From NCBI RefSeq assembly GCF_004135385.1, contig NZ_CP035493.1:1302001-1366000 (forward strand): a DNA stretch of 64,000 bases, given 5' to 3'. Below, piece by piece: positions 35,628 to 43,635 of the stretch; positions within the stretch are counted from its first letter, which is position 1; every line of letters begins with the position of its first letter. The position numbers were made by a program, and so were the translations under genes. Source of the stretch: Xylanimonas protaetiae (GTDB lineage Bacteria; Actinomycetota; Actinomycetes; Actinomycetales; Cellulomonadaceae). Below the pieces are notes generated by a model. It made no database searches, was not told where the DNA came from, and saw only the letters and a program-made list of their open reading frames with translations.

Positions 35628-36872
35628 GTGCGTAGGTGGTTGGTGGCGCTCTTGGCGCTCGTCGTTGTCGGGGTGGGGGCGTGGGCTGCGGCGGCCCGCT
35701 TGGAGTCGCCTGATCAGGCGGCGGCGAACGCTCAGCCGCCTGCCCCGGCCCCGCTGACTGCCGTCGTGCGGGCCGGGTACTTGCACGGCGCGGTCACGAT
35801 CGCGGTGACGGTGGAGCCGCAGCAGGTGCGTTCGCAGGTGGCGCCTGCGGCGCTCACGGGAGTGGTCACCGCCCAGGTGGTCGCCCCTGGTGATGTGCTG
35901 CGGCCCGGTGCTCCTGTACTGCGGGTGGATGGTCGGCCGTTGTTCGTGCTGCCGGGCGACTTCCCGTTGTACCGCGACATCGAGCCGGGTGATCAAGGCG
36001 ATGATGTCGCCGCGTTGCAGGAAGGGCTGCGTGCTGCCGGGTTCTTCGCGGGGCGCACCGACGGGAGTTACGGGCCGCGGACGCAGGCGGCGGTCAAGGC
36101 GATGTACCAGGCTGCGGGGTACGAGGTGCCGCGGGCCACTGTGGAGGTCCCCGTCCCGCCCGCCGCTGACCCTCAAGCCGGCGCTGCGGCGGGCGGCGGC
36201 GACGCCGCGGAGGCCGAGGGCGTTCCGGCTGACGCCGTCCCGGCCGACGTCCCGGACCCGGCCGGGACGCGCACGGTGCCGGGCGGGCCGCGGGTGCTGC
36301 GCTCTGAGGTGCTCATGGTTGGCGGGCTGCCCGCGACGGTGCGGTCGTTGGCCGCTGTGGGCTCACAGCTGGCTGAAGGTGCCGCGGTCTTCGACGTCAC
36401 CGTCGGGGACCTTGTCCTTGCCACGACCGTGCCGGGGGCGTCGGCTGGTGTGCTCGCTGTCGGTGCCGAGGCCGTGTTCGCCGGCGACGAGGGGGATGCC
36501 AGGGCGAGTGTCACGGCTATCGACCACGACGCGGAGACTGGTGATGCGCGCATCGTGCTGACCGTGTCCGAGGGCGTCATCAGTGCGGGCATCACCTACA
36601 CGGTGACCATCGAGAACCCCGCAGGTGAGGATGAGGCCGGGTTGCTCGTGCCTGTGACCGCCGTCGTCTCGCGCGGCGGGGTGTCCAGCGTGTACGTCGC
36701 CGACGGGGACTCGTTCCGGGAGGTGGCCGTGACGGTCGCGGGGCAACAGGGCGGGGTGGCCGCGGTGGAGGCGCTCGACCCGGATGCCGGGCTGGTAGCG
36801 GGGGCGAGCGTGCGGATCGGCCCGGAAGCCGCAGGTGCTCCCGCGGACACGGCGGACGCCACCGATGGGTGA
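35628..36872 (+). CDS. Periplasmic-adaptor-like protein with peptidoglycan-binding domain (cargo gene 6)
   Basis: A 414-residue protein. An N-terminal membrane anchor (WLVALLALVVVGVGAWAAAA) is followed by a membrane-fusion-type barrel (VVTAQVVAPGDVLRPGAPVL). A PG_binding_1 domain then comes at about residues 117-168 (DIEPGDQGDDVAALQEGLRA, then AGFFAGRTDGSYGPRTQAAV). A long linker and a C-terminal adaptor domain follow (VTIENPAGEDEAGLLVPVTA; SFREVAVTVAGQQGGVAAVE). It is typical of actinobacterial MacA-like partners of MacB transporters. GTG 35628 has GAGGGAGAG upstream. The stop overlaps the ABC gene start (ATGGGTGA). Confidence 0.8.
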   Translation: MRRWLVALLALVVVGVGAWAAAARLESPDQAAANAQPPAPAPLTAVVRAGYLHGAVTIAVTVEPQQVRSQVAPAALTGVVTAQVVAPGDVLRPGAPVLRVDGRPLFVLPGDFPLYRDIEPGDQGDDVAALQEGLRAAGFFAGRTDGSYGPRTQAAVKAMYQAAGYEVPRATVEVPVPPAADPQAGAAAGGGDAAEAEGVPADAVPADVPDPAGTRTVPGGPRVLRSEVLMVGGLPATVRSLAAVGSQLAEGAAVFDVTVGDLVLATTVPGASAGVLAVGAEAVFAGDEGDARASVTAIDHDAETGDARIVLTVSEGVISAGITYTVTIENPAGEDEAGLLVPVTAVVSRGGVSSVYVADGDSFREVAVTVAGQQGGVAAVEALDPDAGLVAGASVRIGPEAAGAPADTADATDG

Positions 36873-38859
36873 GGCACGCGGCGCCGACCTCGGCGAGGGT
36901 TGCCGCCAGGTACGGGCGGTGGACCAGGCGAGCGAAGCACTGATCCGGCTCGACGGTGTCACACGGCGCTTCGGGCAGGACACGGTCGCGCTGGACCGCG
37001 TGAGCCTGACAATCGCCCCTGGTGAGACCGTGGCGATCGTGGGGCGCTCGGGCAGCGGGAAGAGCACTCTGCTCAACATCCTCGGCCTGCTCGACGCCCC
37101 GGACGAGGGCACGGTCGTCGTCGACGGGCAGCCGCTGACCCGCACCGACGACGCGACCCGCACCGCGTGGCGGGCGGCGGCGCTCGGGTTCGTCTTCCAG
37201 CGCTCGCACCTCATCGGCGGGCTCAGCGTCCGCGAGAACGTCGCACTCGGGCTGCGCTACGCCGCCACCTGGGACGGCGACGAACGATCCCTCACCTCCC
37301 GCGTCGACGCCGCACTGGCCGACGTCGACCTCGGCCACCGCGCCGACGCGCGCGCCTCGACCCTGTCCGGTGGGGAGATGCAGCGGGCAGCCATCGCGCG
37401 CACGCTGGTGCGCGGAGCCCGGCTGTGGCTGGCCGACGAGCCCACCGGGAACCTCGACACCACGCAGTCCGCCGAGATCATCGAGCTGCTGCGCCTGCGC
37501 GCCCGCCAGCACGGCGCAGCGCTCGTCGTCGTCACCCATGAGCCCGACATCGCCGCCCTGCTGGACCGTGTGATCACGCTCAGCGACGGACGGGTGGTGT
37601 CGGACACCGGTGACCGCACCGGGGGCGCGCGGCACGAGAAGGTGCTGGCCTCATCGGGCGTCGTCCCCGAGCGCCACGCGGCCCTGCCCGCCGGTGCGAG
37701 AACGTCTCGCAGGATCCGTCGGCAGGTCGCCCGCACGGCACGCTTCGTGCGGCAGGGCTTCGCGGCGGGGCCGGGACGGACGCGGGCCGGGATGCTCGCC
37801 GCTGCCCTCGCCGTCGCCCTCACGGTGACCGCACTCGGGCTCTCGCAGAGCGCGGCCACCCAGGTCACGGCCATGTTCGACGCTCGCCGCGCCTCGCAGG
37901 TGACCGCGACGTTCACCCACGACACCGGCACCCCGCGCTGGGACCTCGACATCGACTCGGTGCGCGCCTTCCCCGGCGTGACGGCAGCCGAGCGGTGGCG
38001 GCAATGGGACTTCATCGCGATGAGCAACGGCGAGGTAGCCGCCACCGACGCCCAGCTCAACGCCGTCGACGCGACCCCGGCGTCGGGCTCGGACGCGCGG
38101 ATCCGCTGGGCCACCTCGGCCGACACGCATCTGCGGCCCGGGGAGGTCGTGCTCGGCAAAGTCCTGGCCGAACGGCTCGGCGTCACACAGCTCGACCTCA
38201 GCCCCGAGATCACCATCGCCGGCCAACGGCTGCGCGTGTCCGGGATCCTCACCGAAGCCCGTCCCGGGACCGCCGTCGGCGCCGCCTTCGTCACCCCGGA
38301 CACCGTCTCCGGGCTGCCACCGTCCTACACCACCACGGTGTTCGCCCTCACCGAGCCCGGCGCCGCCAGCCTGCTCGCCACCCGGATCGGCCTGCTCGCC
38401 GACCCCTTCGAAGAGCATCGCCTGACCGTCGACCCCGTACTCGGCGCAGACGCCTACCGCGGCCAGCTCGAAGCATCGGTGTCCGTGGCCCTGCAGGTGC
38501 TGGCCGTCGTCGCGTCCCTCGCCGGACTCGCCGGGGTGGTCCTCGTCAACATCTTGTCGGTGACGAGCCGAATCCCGGAGTTCGGGCTACGCCGAGCACT
38601 GGGATCCAGGCGCGGCGAACTCGTCGGGCTGGTCGTCGCCGAATGCGGGGTGCTCGGGCTGCTCGGTGCCGGACTCGGGTTCGCGGTCGGGTTCGCCGCC
38701 ATCATGGTCGTCACCGCCGTCGCCCGCTGGCAGCCGGTCTTCGACCCCAAGTTGGCGCTCATCCCCCTCGCCGCGGTGCTTGTCTTCTCGCTCGCCGCTG
38801 CGTCCTTCCCGGCCGTCATCGCCGCCCGCACCCAGCCCGCCGACGCCGTCCGCATCTGA
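36865..38859 (+). CDS. MacB-like ABC transporter, ATPase fused to permease (cargo gene 7)
   Basis: A 664-residue fusion. The ATPase covers residues ~17-235 with Walker A (AIVGRSGSGKSTLLNILGLL), signature LSGGEMQRAAIARTLVRGA, Walker B LWLADEPTGNLD and H-loop VVTHEPD. The permease follows: TM1 (AGMLAAALAVALTVTALGLS), a ~230-residue extracellular domain, and three C-terminal helices (LQVLAVVASLAGLAGVVLVN; CGVLGLLGAGLGFAVGFAAI; ALIPLAAVLVFSLAAASFPA). MacB proteins are mechanotransmission pumps acting on peptides or lipoproteins outside the membrane. ATG 36865, overlapping the adaptor gene by eight bases. It probably works with the adaptor on the small secreted cargo proteins. Confidence 0.85.
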   Translation: MGEARGADLGEGCRQVRAVDQASEALIRLDGVTRRFGQDTVALDRVSLTIAPGETVAIVGRSGSGKSTLLNILGLLDAPDEGTVVVDGQPLTRTDDATRTAWRAAALGFVFQRSHLIGGLSVRENVALGLRYAATWDGDERSLTSRVDAALADVDLGHRADARASTLSGGEMQRAAIARTLVRGARLWLADEPTGNLDTTQSAEIIELLRLRARQHGAALVVVTHEPDIAALLDRVITLSDGRVVSDTGDRTGGARHEKVLASSGVVPERHAALPAGARTSRRIRRQVARTARFVRQGFAAGPGRTRAGMLAAALAVALTVTALGLSQSAATQVTAMFDARRASQVTATFTHDTGTPRWDLDIDSVRAFPGVTAAERWRQWDFIAMSNGEVAATDAQLNAVDATPASGSDARIRWATSADTHLRPGEVVLGKVLAERLGVTQLDLSPEITIAGQRLRVSGILTEARPGTAVGAAFVTPDTVSGLPPSYTTTVFALTEPGAASLLATRIGLLADPFEEHRLTVDPVLGADAYRGQLEASVSVALQVLAVVASLAGLAGVVLVNILSVTSRIPEFGLRRALGSRRGELVGLVVAECGVLGLLGAGLGFAVGFAAIMVVTAVARWQPVFDPKLALIPLAAVLVFSLAAASFPAVIAARTQPADAVRI

Positions 38860-38947
38860 CCGTCGAACCGGACGGATTGCGTTAGCTTCAGCCCCGATCC
38901 GCGGCGGGTCCGTGGACGGTGTGGCGCGCCGGGCCTAGATCGCCGGA

Positions 38948-39009
38948 GTGCCCCGCTGACTGGGATGATGTTGGTTGCGAAGACAGCATCAGTCCAAGCA
39001 GAGGGGCAC
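38948..39009 (+). promoter_or_regulatory. Imperfect long hairpin in the transposase leader
   Basis: GTGCCCC (38948) pairs with GGGGCAC (39003). The inner segments GCTGACTGGGATGATG and GCATCAGTCCAAGCAG are largely complementary. Insertion sequences commonly use such stems to block read-through from outside promoters. Confidence 0.5.
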
Positions 39010-39016
39010 CCGGTAA

Positions 39017-40381
39017 GTGAGAGCATGCCACGGCGTCGTGCCGGTGTTCGACGATCCCAAACTCGTGTCCGCAGCAGGCCTGGTACCGGTGCTGGAACTG
39101 GCCGAGTCGGCCGGGTTGTCCGAGGCGATCGACGAGGCGTGCACGCTGCCGGCCGCGAACCTGGCGGCGAAGGTGCGCACGGTGGTTGCGGGGATGCTGG
39201 CCGGGGCGGACAGCATCGATGACCTGAACCTGCTGCGCGCGGGTGGCACCGCCCGGGTGCTGGGTCCGGTGCGGGCGCCGTCGACGATCGGGACTTTCCT
39301 GCGTTCGTTCACCCACGGGCACGTGCTGCAACTGCACGCCGCGCACCGTCGCCTGCTGGGCGGGCTTGCCGCGAAGGTCCCCGCCCTGGTCGGGGAGGAC
39401 GACCTGGTGTTCGTCGACGTGGACGACACGATCCGCGAGGTCCACGGGTACGCCAAGGATGGTGCCGGGTTCGGGTATTCCGGGGTGCGCGGGCTGAACG
39501 CGATGATCACGACGATCAGCACGCCGTCCACGGCGCCGCTGATCGCGGAGTGCTCGCTGCGTCAGGGGTCGACGAGGTCGGGCAAGAGCGCCGACTGGCA
39601 CCTCAAGCGAACCCTGACGACCGTCAAGGCGGTGACCGGCCCCGCCCAGCGGGTGTGGGTGCGCGGGGACTCCGCGTTCGCCACGGCCAAGAACGTCGCA
39701 GCCGCGCTCAAGGCGGGGGCGTGGTTCTCCTTCACGATCCCGGCGTGGAGGACCGTGACCACGGCGATCTCCCAGATCCCCGAGCAGGCGTGGACCGCGA
39801 TCCAGTACCCGAACGCGATCCTCGACGAGGAGACCGGGCAGTGGGTCTCCGAGGCCGAGGTCGCCGAGACCTCGTTCACCGCGTTCGTCTCCAAGAAGAA
39901 GTCCGAGCAGGTGGTCTGCCGGCTGGTCGTGCGGCGTGTGAAGCGGCTCGGGCAGGCGCCCGCCACCGGGCAGGGCGAACTGTTCGACGTCTACCGCCAC
40001 CACGCCTTCATCACCAACACCACCCTGCCCGCGGTAGAAGCAGACCGGTATCACCGAGGGCATGCGATCGTCGAGCAGGTCATCGCCGAGCTCAAGGCCG
40101 GCCCCCTGGCCCACCTGCCCTCGGGGAAGTTCGCCGCGAACGCCGCCTGGCTCGCCTTCGCGGTCATGGCGTTCAACATCTCCCGCGCCGCGGCCGTCGC
40201 CGCCGGCACGGGCAAGGCCCGCATGGCCACCATGCTCCGCACGATCATCTCCACCCCGGCCCGCCTCGCGGCCACCGGGAGGCGGCTGGTCATGCACCTC
40301 CCCGACCGGTGGCCCTGGCAGGCCGCGTGGACCAGCCTGTGGGACCACGCCGTCGGCCCACCCGCCCCAGCAACGTCCTGA
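39017..40381 (+). CDS. IS1380-family transposase
   Basis: A 454-residue DDE transposase. Segments follow the IS1380 order: FDDPKLVSAAGLVPVLELAE at the start, the first Asp in LVFVDVDDTIREVHGYAKDG, the second in RVWVRGDSAFATAKN, and the Glu in HAIVEQVIAELKAGPLAHLP. A C-terminal NISRAAAVAAGTGKARMATM follows. Full family length and no break, so probably active. GTG 39017 follows the leader hairpin. It lies at the right edge of the 8.8-kb element that splits the adhesin gene. Confidence 0.85.
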   Translation: MRACHGVVPVFDDPKLVSAAGLVPVLELAESAGLSEAIDEACTLPAANLAAKVRTVVAGMLAGADSIDDLNLLRAGGTARVLGPVRAPSTIGTFLRSFTHGHVLQLHAAHRRLLGGLAAKVPALVGEDDLVFVDVDDTIREVHGYAKDGAGFGYSGVRGLNAMITTISTPSTAPLIAECSLRQGSTRSGKSADWHLKRTLTTVKAVTGPAQRVWVRGDSAFATAKNVAAALKAGAWFSFTIPAWRTVTTAISQIPEQAWTAIQYPNAILDEETGQWVSEAEVAETSFTAFVSKKKSEQVVCRLVVRRVKRLGQAPATGQGELFDVYRHHAFITNTTLPAVEADRYHRGHAIVEQVIAELKAGPLAHLPSGKFAANAAWLAFAVMAFNISRAAAVAAGTGKARMATMLRTIISTPARLAATGRRLVMHLPDRWPWQAAWTSLWDHAVGPPAPATS

Positions 40382-40517
40382 CCACCCAGCCCCGACGGGC
40401 ACGACCGGAGAACCGCAGTGGAAGAGCCGTCCAGAGCGGCGGGTTCCGCACGCCCATCTCCGGTTATCCACAACCACGCTCCCCGAAACGCCACCGACGA
40501 CCATCAAGAACCATCGA

Positions 40518-40530
40518 CGGTGGATTCAGG
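40518..40530. repeat. Right terminal inverted repeat of the 8.8-kb element
   Basis: Reads CCTGAATCCACCG on the minus strand, 11 of 13 identical to the left end at 31750-31762. It is followed at once by CTCAG (40531-40535), the second copy of the target duplication. Confidence 0.7.
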
Positions 40531-40535
40531 CTCAG

Positions 40536-43403
40536 GTCCGTACGGACGGCGGCGTGGAGATGTCTCCGGCGACGGCCGAGACTGCCACCTTCACCAACCA
40601 CTACAACGTCAACTCGGTCAGCGGCACGCTCCAGGCGACCAAGCTCGTGCAGGACACGACCAGACCCGGCAACCCGACCCTCCCGCCCGCGAAGTCGCAC
40701 ACCTTCCGCTACTGGTACCTGCAGGCGGATACTGACGCGCCACCGGAGCCGCCTGTCTTCGGTGGTGAGAGCCTTGACGTCCAGGTCCAGTCCACGCCGG
40801 GCAGCTCGAGCGTGGTCTCTCCCTCGCTGACATTCGAGCGGCAGCACGTCGGGCACGCCTACTACTACGCCGTGGCCGAGATTCCCGGCACCTACCAGGG
40901 CATCGAGTACGACAACGCAGCCTTCATCTACCGCCTCGCGGTGACGGGACCGGCGGAAGGCCAGGAGTCAGGCGACAAGCTGACGGTCCACGTCACCCCG
41001 ACTCGGTGCGAGACGACCCGGGCGGCGATCACCGCGACCGCGCCTCTGGGCACGTGCACCGAGGACTCGATGTACACGGAGGGGACTGACCCGGTCTTCA
41101 CCAACGTCTACAAAGCCGCGTCGGTCTCCGCGGCGCTCGGTGGCACGAAAGCGCTCGTCGGCCGCCCTTGGCATGATGACGAAGCCTTCGCGTTCGCGCT
41201 GACGGCAACCGATCCCGGTACCCTCGCGGCGATCGCTGACAAGTCGGTGATCATGCCGACGAACACGACTGCAGAGGCGCACGCCGACAACGTCGGTGAC
41301 GCCGGCACCGCGCCGTTCGTGTTTGACAACGTCACCTTCACGCGGCAGGGCACGTACCAGTTCAGCGTCACCGAGGTACCGCCGACAGACTCGCCCGGCC
41401 TCATCTACGACCAGCACGTGCTGGTCTACGACGTGACGGTCACCGACCCCGACCTCGACGGCGATCTCGACGTCCAGGTCGCTGCCCAGGGAGGCTCCGA
41501 AGCCGCGGCGTTCGTCAACCGCTGGACCTCGACGCTGACCTACGGGGGCGTCGACCTGCTCAAGACGCTGACCGGCCGCGAGCTCGCCGCAGGGGAGTTC
41601 ACGTTCACCGTGACCCCGGAGGACCAGGGCTCTGCCGACCGCGCTGGCCTGCCCTTGACAGGCGGGACGGTCGCCAACGGCGGAGGTGACGCGGACCCGG
41701 GTCGGGCCTCGATCCTCGGCCCGATCGTCTTCACCCAGCTCGACCTCGGCAGGGAGTTCACGTATACCGTTGTCGAGGACCCGGGGCAGGTCGGTGGTGT
41801 GATCTACGACGCCACGAGCTATACCGTCGTCCTGGCCCCGTACTACGACGAGGTGAGCGGACTCCTCGACGTCCGCACGACGGTCACCGTGGAGGACTGC
41901 GCTCCCGCGGAGGACTGCGCTCCGGCAACGTACTCGGCCCGTGCGAATGGCAAGCCCACGGTGACCTTCGCCAACGCCTATGTCCCGGGCCCCGGTGCTG
42001 CAACCCCACAGTTCAGCAAGGTGCTGGCGGGTCGGCAGTGGCTCCAGGGCGAGACGTTCGAGTTCCAGCTCGAGGCCGTCACTCCGGGGGCGCCTCTCCC
42101 CGAGGTCACGGCGGTCACCGTCGAGCGGCCGGAGGGTATCGCGCAGTTCGACTTCGGCACGATTTCCTTCGCCGAGCCGGGCACCTACGTGTACGCAGTG
42201 CGCGAGGTGATACCCGCACTTCCTGCCCCTCACCTCACCTATGACGCGATCCCGGCGATCGTCACGGTGACGGTGACCGACGATGGGTCCGGCGTGCTGC
42301 AGGCCGCCGTCACCTACGACGGGAACCAGGCGTTCTCCAACCACTACGACAACCGTTTCGACGGCTGGCGCGTGGACGTCACCAAGACGCTCACGGGTCG
42401 AGACCAGGAGGCCGGAGAGTTCAGCTTCCGGGTGCTCCCGGCCGACGATGCTTCAGCCCAGCTCGCTGGCCTGCCGGCCGAAGGCTTCGTGTTCAGCACG
42501 ATCGACGGCGCGGCCGACGGCCAGCCTTCGGTGATGTCGCGCATCCTTGCGGTGCCGCTCACGCTCGCCGACGTGGGGACGCACTACTGCTATACCTACT
42601 CGGAGGTCGTGCCGGCGGAACCGTTGCCGGACGTCGTCTACGACGAGACTGTGTACACACTGTGCTTCGACGTGGCTGACGGCGGAGACGGGCCCGTGTC
42701 ACTGACTGCCACCGTCACGGGCACCGTCGACGGCGAGGAGGTCTCTGCCGAGACCTACGCCATCGCAGTCGACGAGCCTTCGCGGACCTGGCCTCTCATC
42801 CCCTTCCACAACGTCCTCCAACCCGTGGAAGAGCAGGCGCCCTCGTGGGAGCTGACCAAGACCTCGGACCCGGTGTCTGGCACCCAGGTGGATCCGGGTG
42901 ACGAGATCGCGTACACGCTCACGGCGGTCAACACGGGGGACGTCCCGGTCCCTGTGACGGTCACCGACGACCTGTCCGATGTCGTGGCGCACGCCAGCCT
43001 TGGCTTGCTGCCGGAAGGGGTCACCGCGTCTGATGACGGCCTGTCGCTGACGTGGAACGCGGGCACGGTCGATCCCGGAGCGACCGTCTCGGTGACCTAT
43101 AGGGTCACGGTGGACGACGACGCCAATGGTGTGCTGATCCGCAATGTGGCCACCCCGGCCAGCCCGGACGGACAGTGCGTGCCCGTCGCAGGCCAGGACG
43201 AGGCGTGTACGACGACGCACCACACACCTGACCCGCAGAAGCCGACCCCGACGCCGACCCCGACGCCGACGCCGACCCAGCCGCCGCGGAGCCCGCTCCC
43301 GGTCACGGGTGCCGAGGTGGTTCCGGTCCTCGTCGCAGCGGCGGCCATGGTCGCGCTCGGCCTGGTCCTGATGGTCACTCGCCGTCGTCGGAACGCCGGA
43401 TGA
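40536..43403 (+). pseudogene. Giant LPVTG adhesin, 3' part (continuation of 28480-31749)
   Basis: 955 codons plus stop continue the interrupted adhesin with no start or signal peptide of their own. About five Spy0128-type isopeptide-linker modules are seen, each opening like TKALVGRPWHDDEAFAFALT, LKTLTGRELAAGEFTFTV, SKVLAGRQWLQGETFEFQ or TKTLTGRDQEAGEFSFRV. The early Lys is the expected isopeptide partner. A DUF11-like domain (WELTKTSDPVSGTQVDPGDE), a (PT)n linker, and the sorting signal LPVTG with a membrane helix and RRRR end the protein. A perfect terminator follows. While the element is present this half should be silent or cytoplasmic. Confidence 0.85.
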
Positions 43404-43434
43404 CGGAGGCCTGAAGAGGCGACGGACCGCATGG

Positions 43435-43466
43435 CGCCCGGGTGGTGAGACCTCACCACCCGGGCG
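43435..43466 (+). terminator. Terminator of the first adhesin gene
   Basis: A perfect 15-bp stem (43435-43449 with 43452-43466) around AC is followed by TCTCTCTT. It lies 32 bases after the adhesin stop. Confidence 0.85.
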
Positions 43467-43635
43467 TCTCTCTTGCGGTTGGTTCATCCGACGTGCATAA
43501 CTGGCCGCGGCAAGACGCCGTTCTGCGCCATCGCGTCGCAGTCTCGGTGGACAGGTGATACAGGACCCCGTCAGTGCCTTCCTATCGTGGGGAACTGGGT
43601 CTCTCGGCTCAGTGTCGCGCTCGAGAGGAACGATC

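Larger units (their letters stand above)
31750..40530. mobile_element. 8.8-kb transposon with secretion-module cargo inserted in an adhesin gene
   Basis: It is bounded by 13-bp imperfect inverted repeats and 5-bp CTCAG direct repeats. It contains a cargo of seven genes on the plus strand (32102-38859) and an IS1380-type transposase unit at the right end. The first ~350 bases (31750-32101) hold no plus-strand gene; protein-like minus-strand text there (LTERFDKREIARARWRSASC) was not identifiable and may be debris of another insertion sequence. Deleting 31750-40535 rebuilds one uninterrupted ~2045-codon adhesin frame, so the boundaries are supported by coding logic as well as by repeats. Whether IS1380 moved the whole unit, using a surrogate left end, is inference. 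Confidence 0.8.
38934..40530 (+). mobile_element. IS1380-type insertion sequence (left end approximate)
   Basis: A unit of about 1.6 kb, the usual IS1380 length, holds one transposase. The right end is the right end of the whole 8.8-kb element. Two left-end candidates are weak matches (CCTAGATCGCCGG at 38934 and CCCCGATCCGCGG at about 38892, each 8 of 13 to the right end). Neither is flanked by CTCAG. The unit therefore does not look like an independent simple insertion. Confidence 0.6.

Noticed and set aside
40062-40535. Continuous open frame joining the transposase region to the downstream adhesin half
   Set aside because: It overlaps the transposase in another frame and is low-complexity; the adhesin sequence proper begins at 40536.
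43245-43280. Tandem CCGACGCC-like repeats considered as a CRISPR or satellite
   Set aside because: They encode the (PT)n wall-spanning linker before the LPVTG signal; no spacers.
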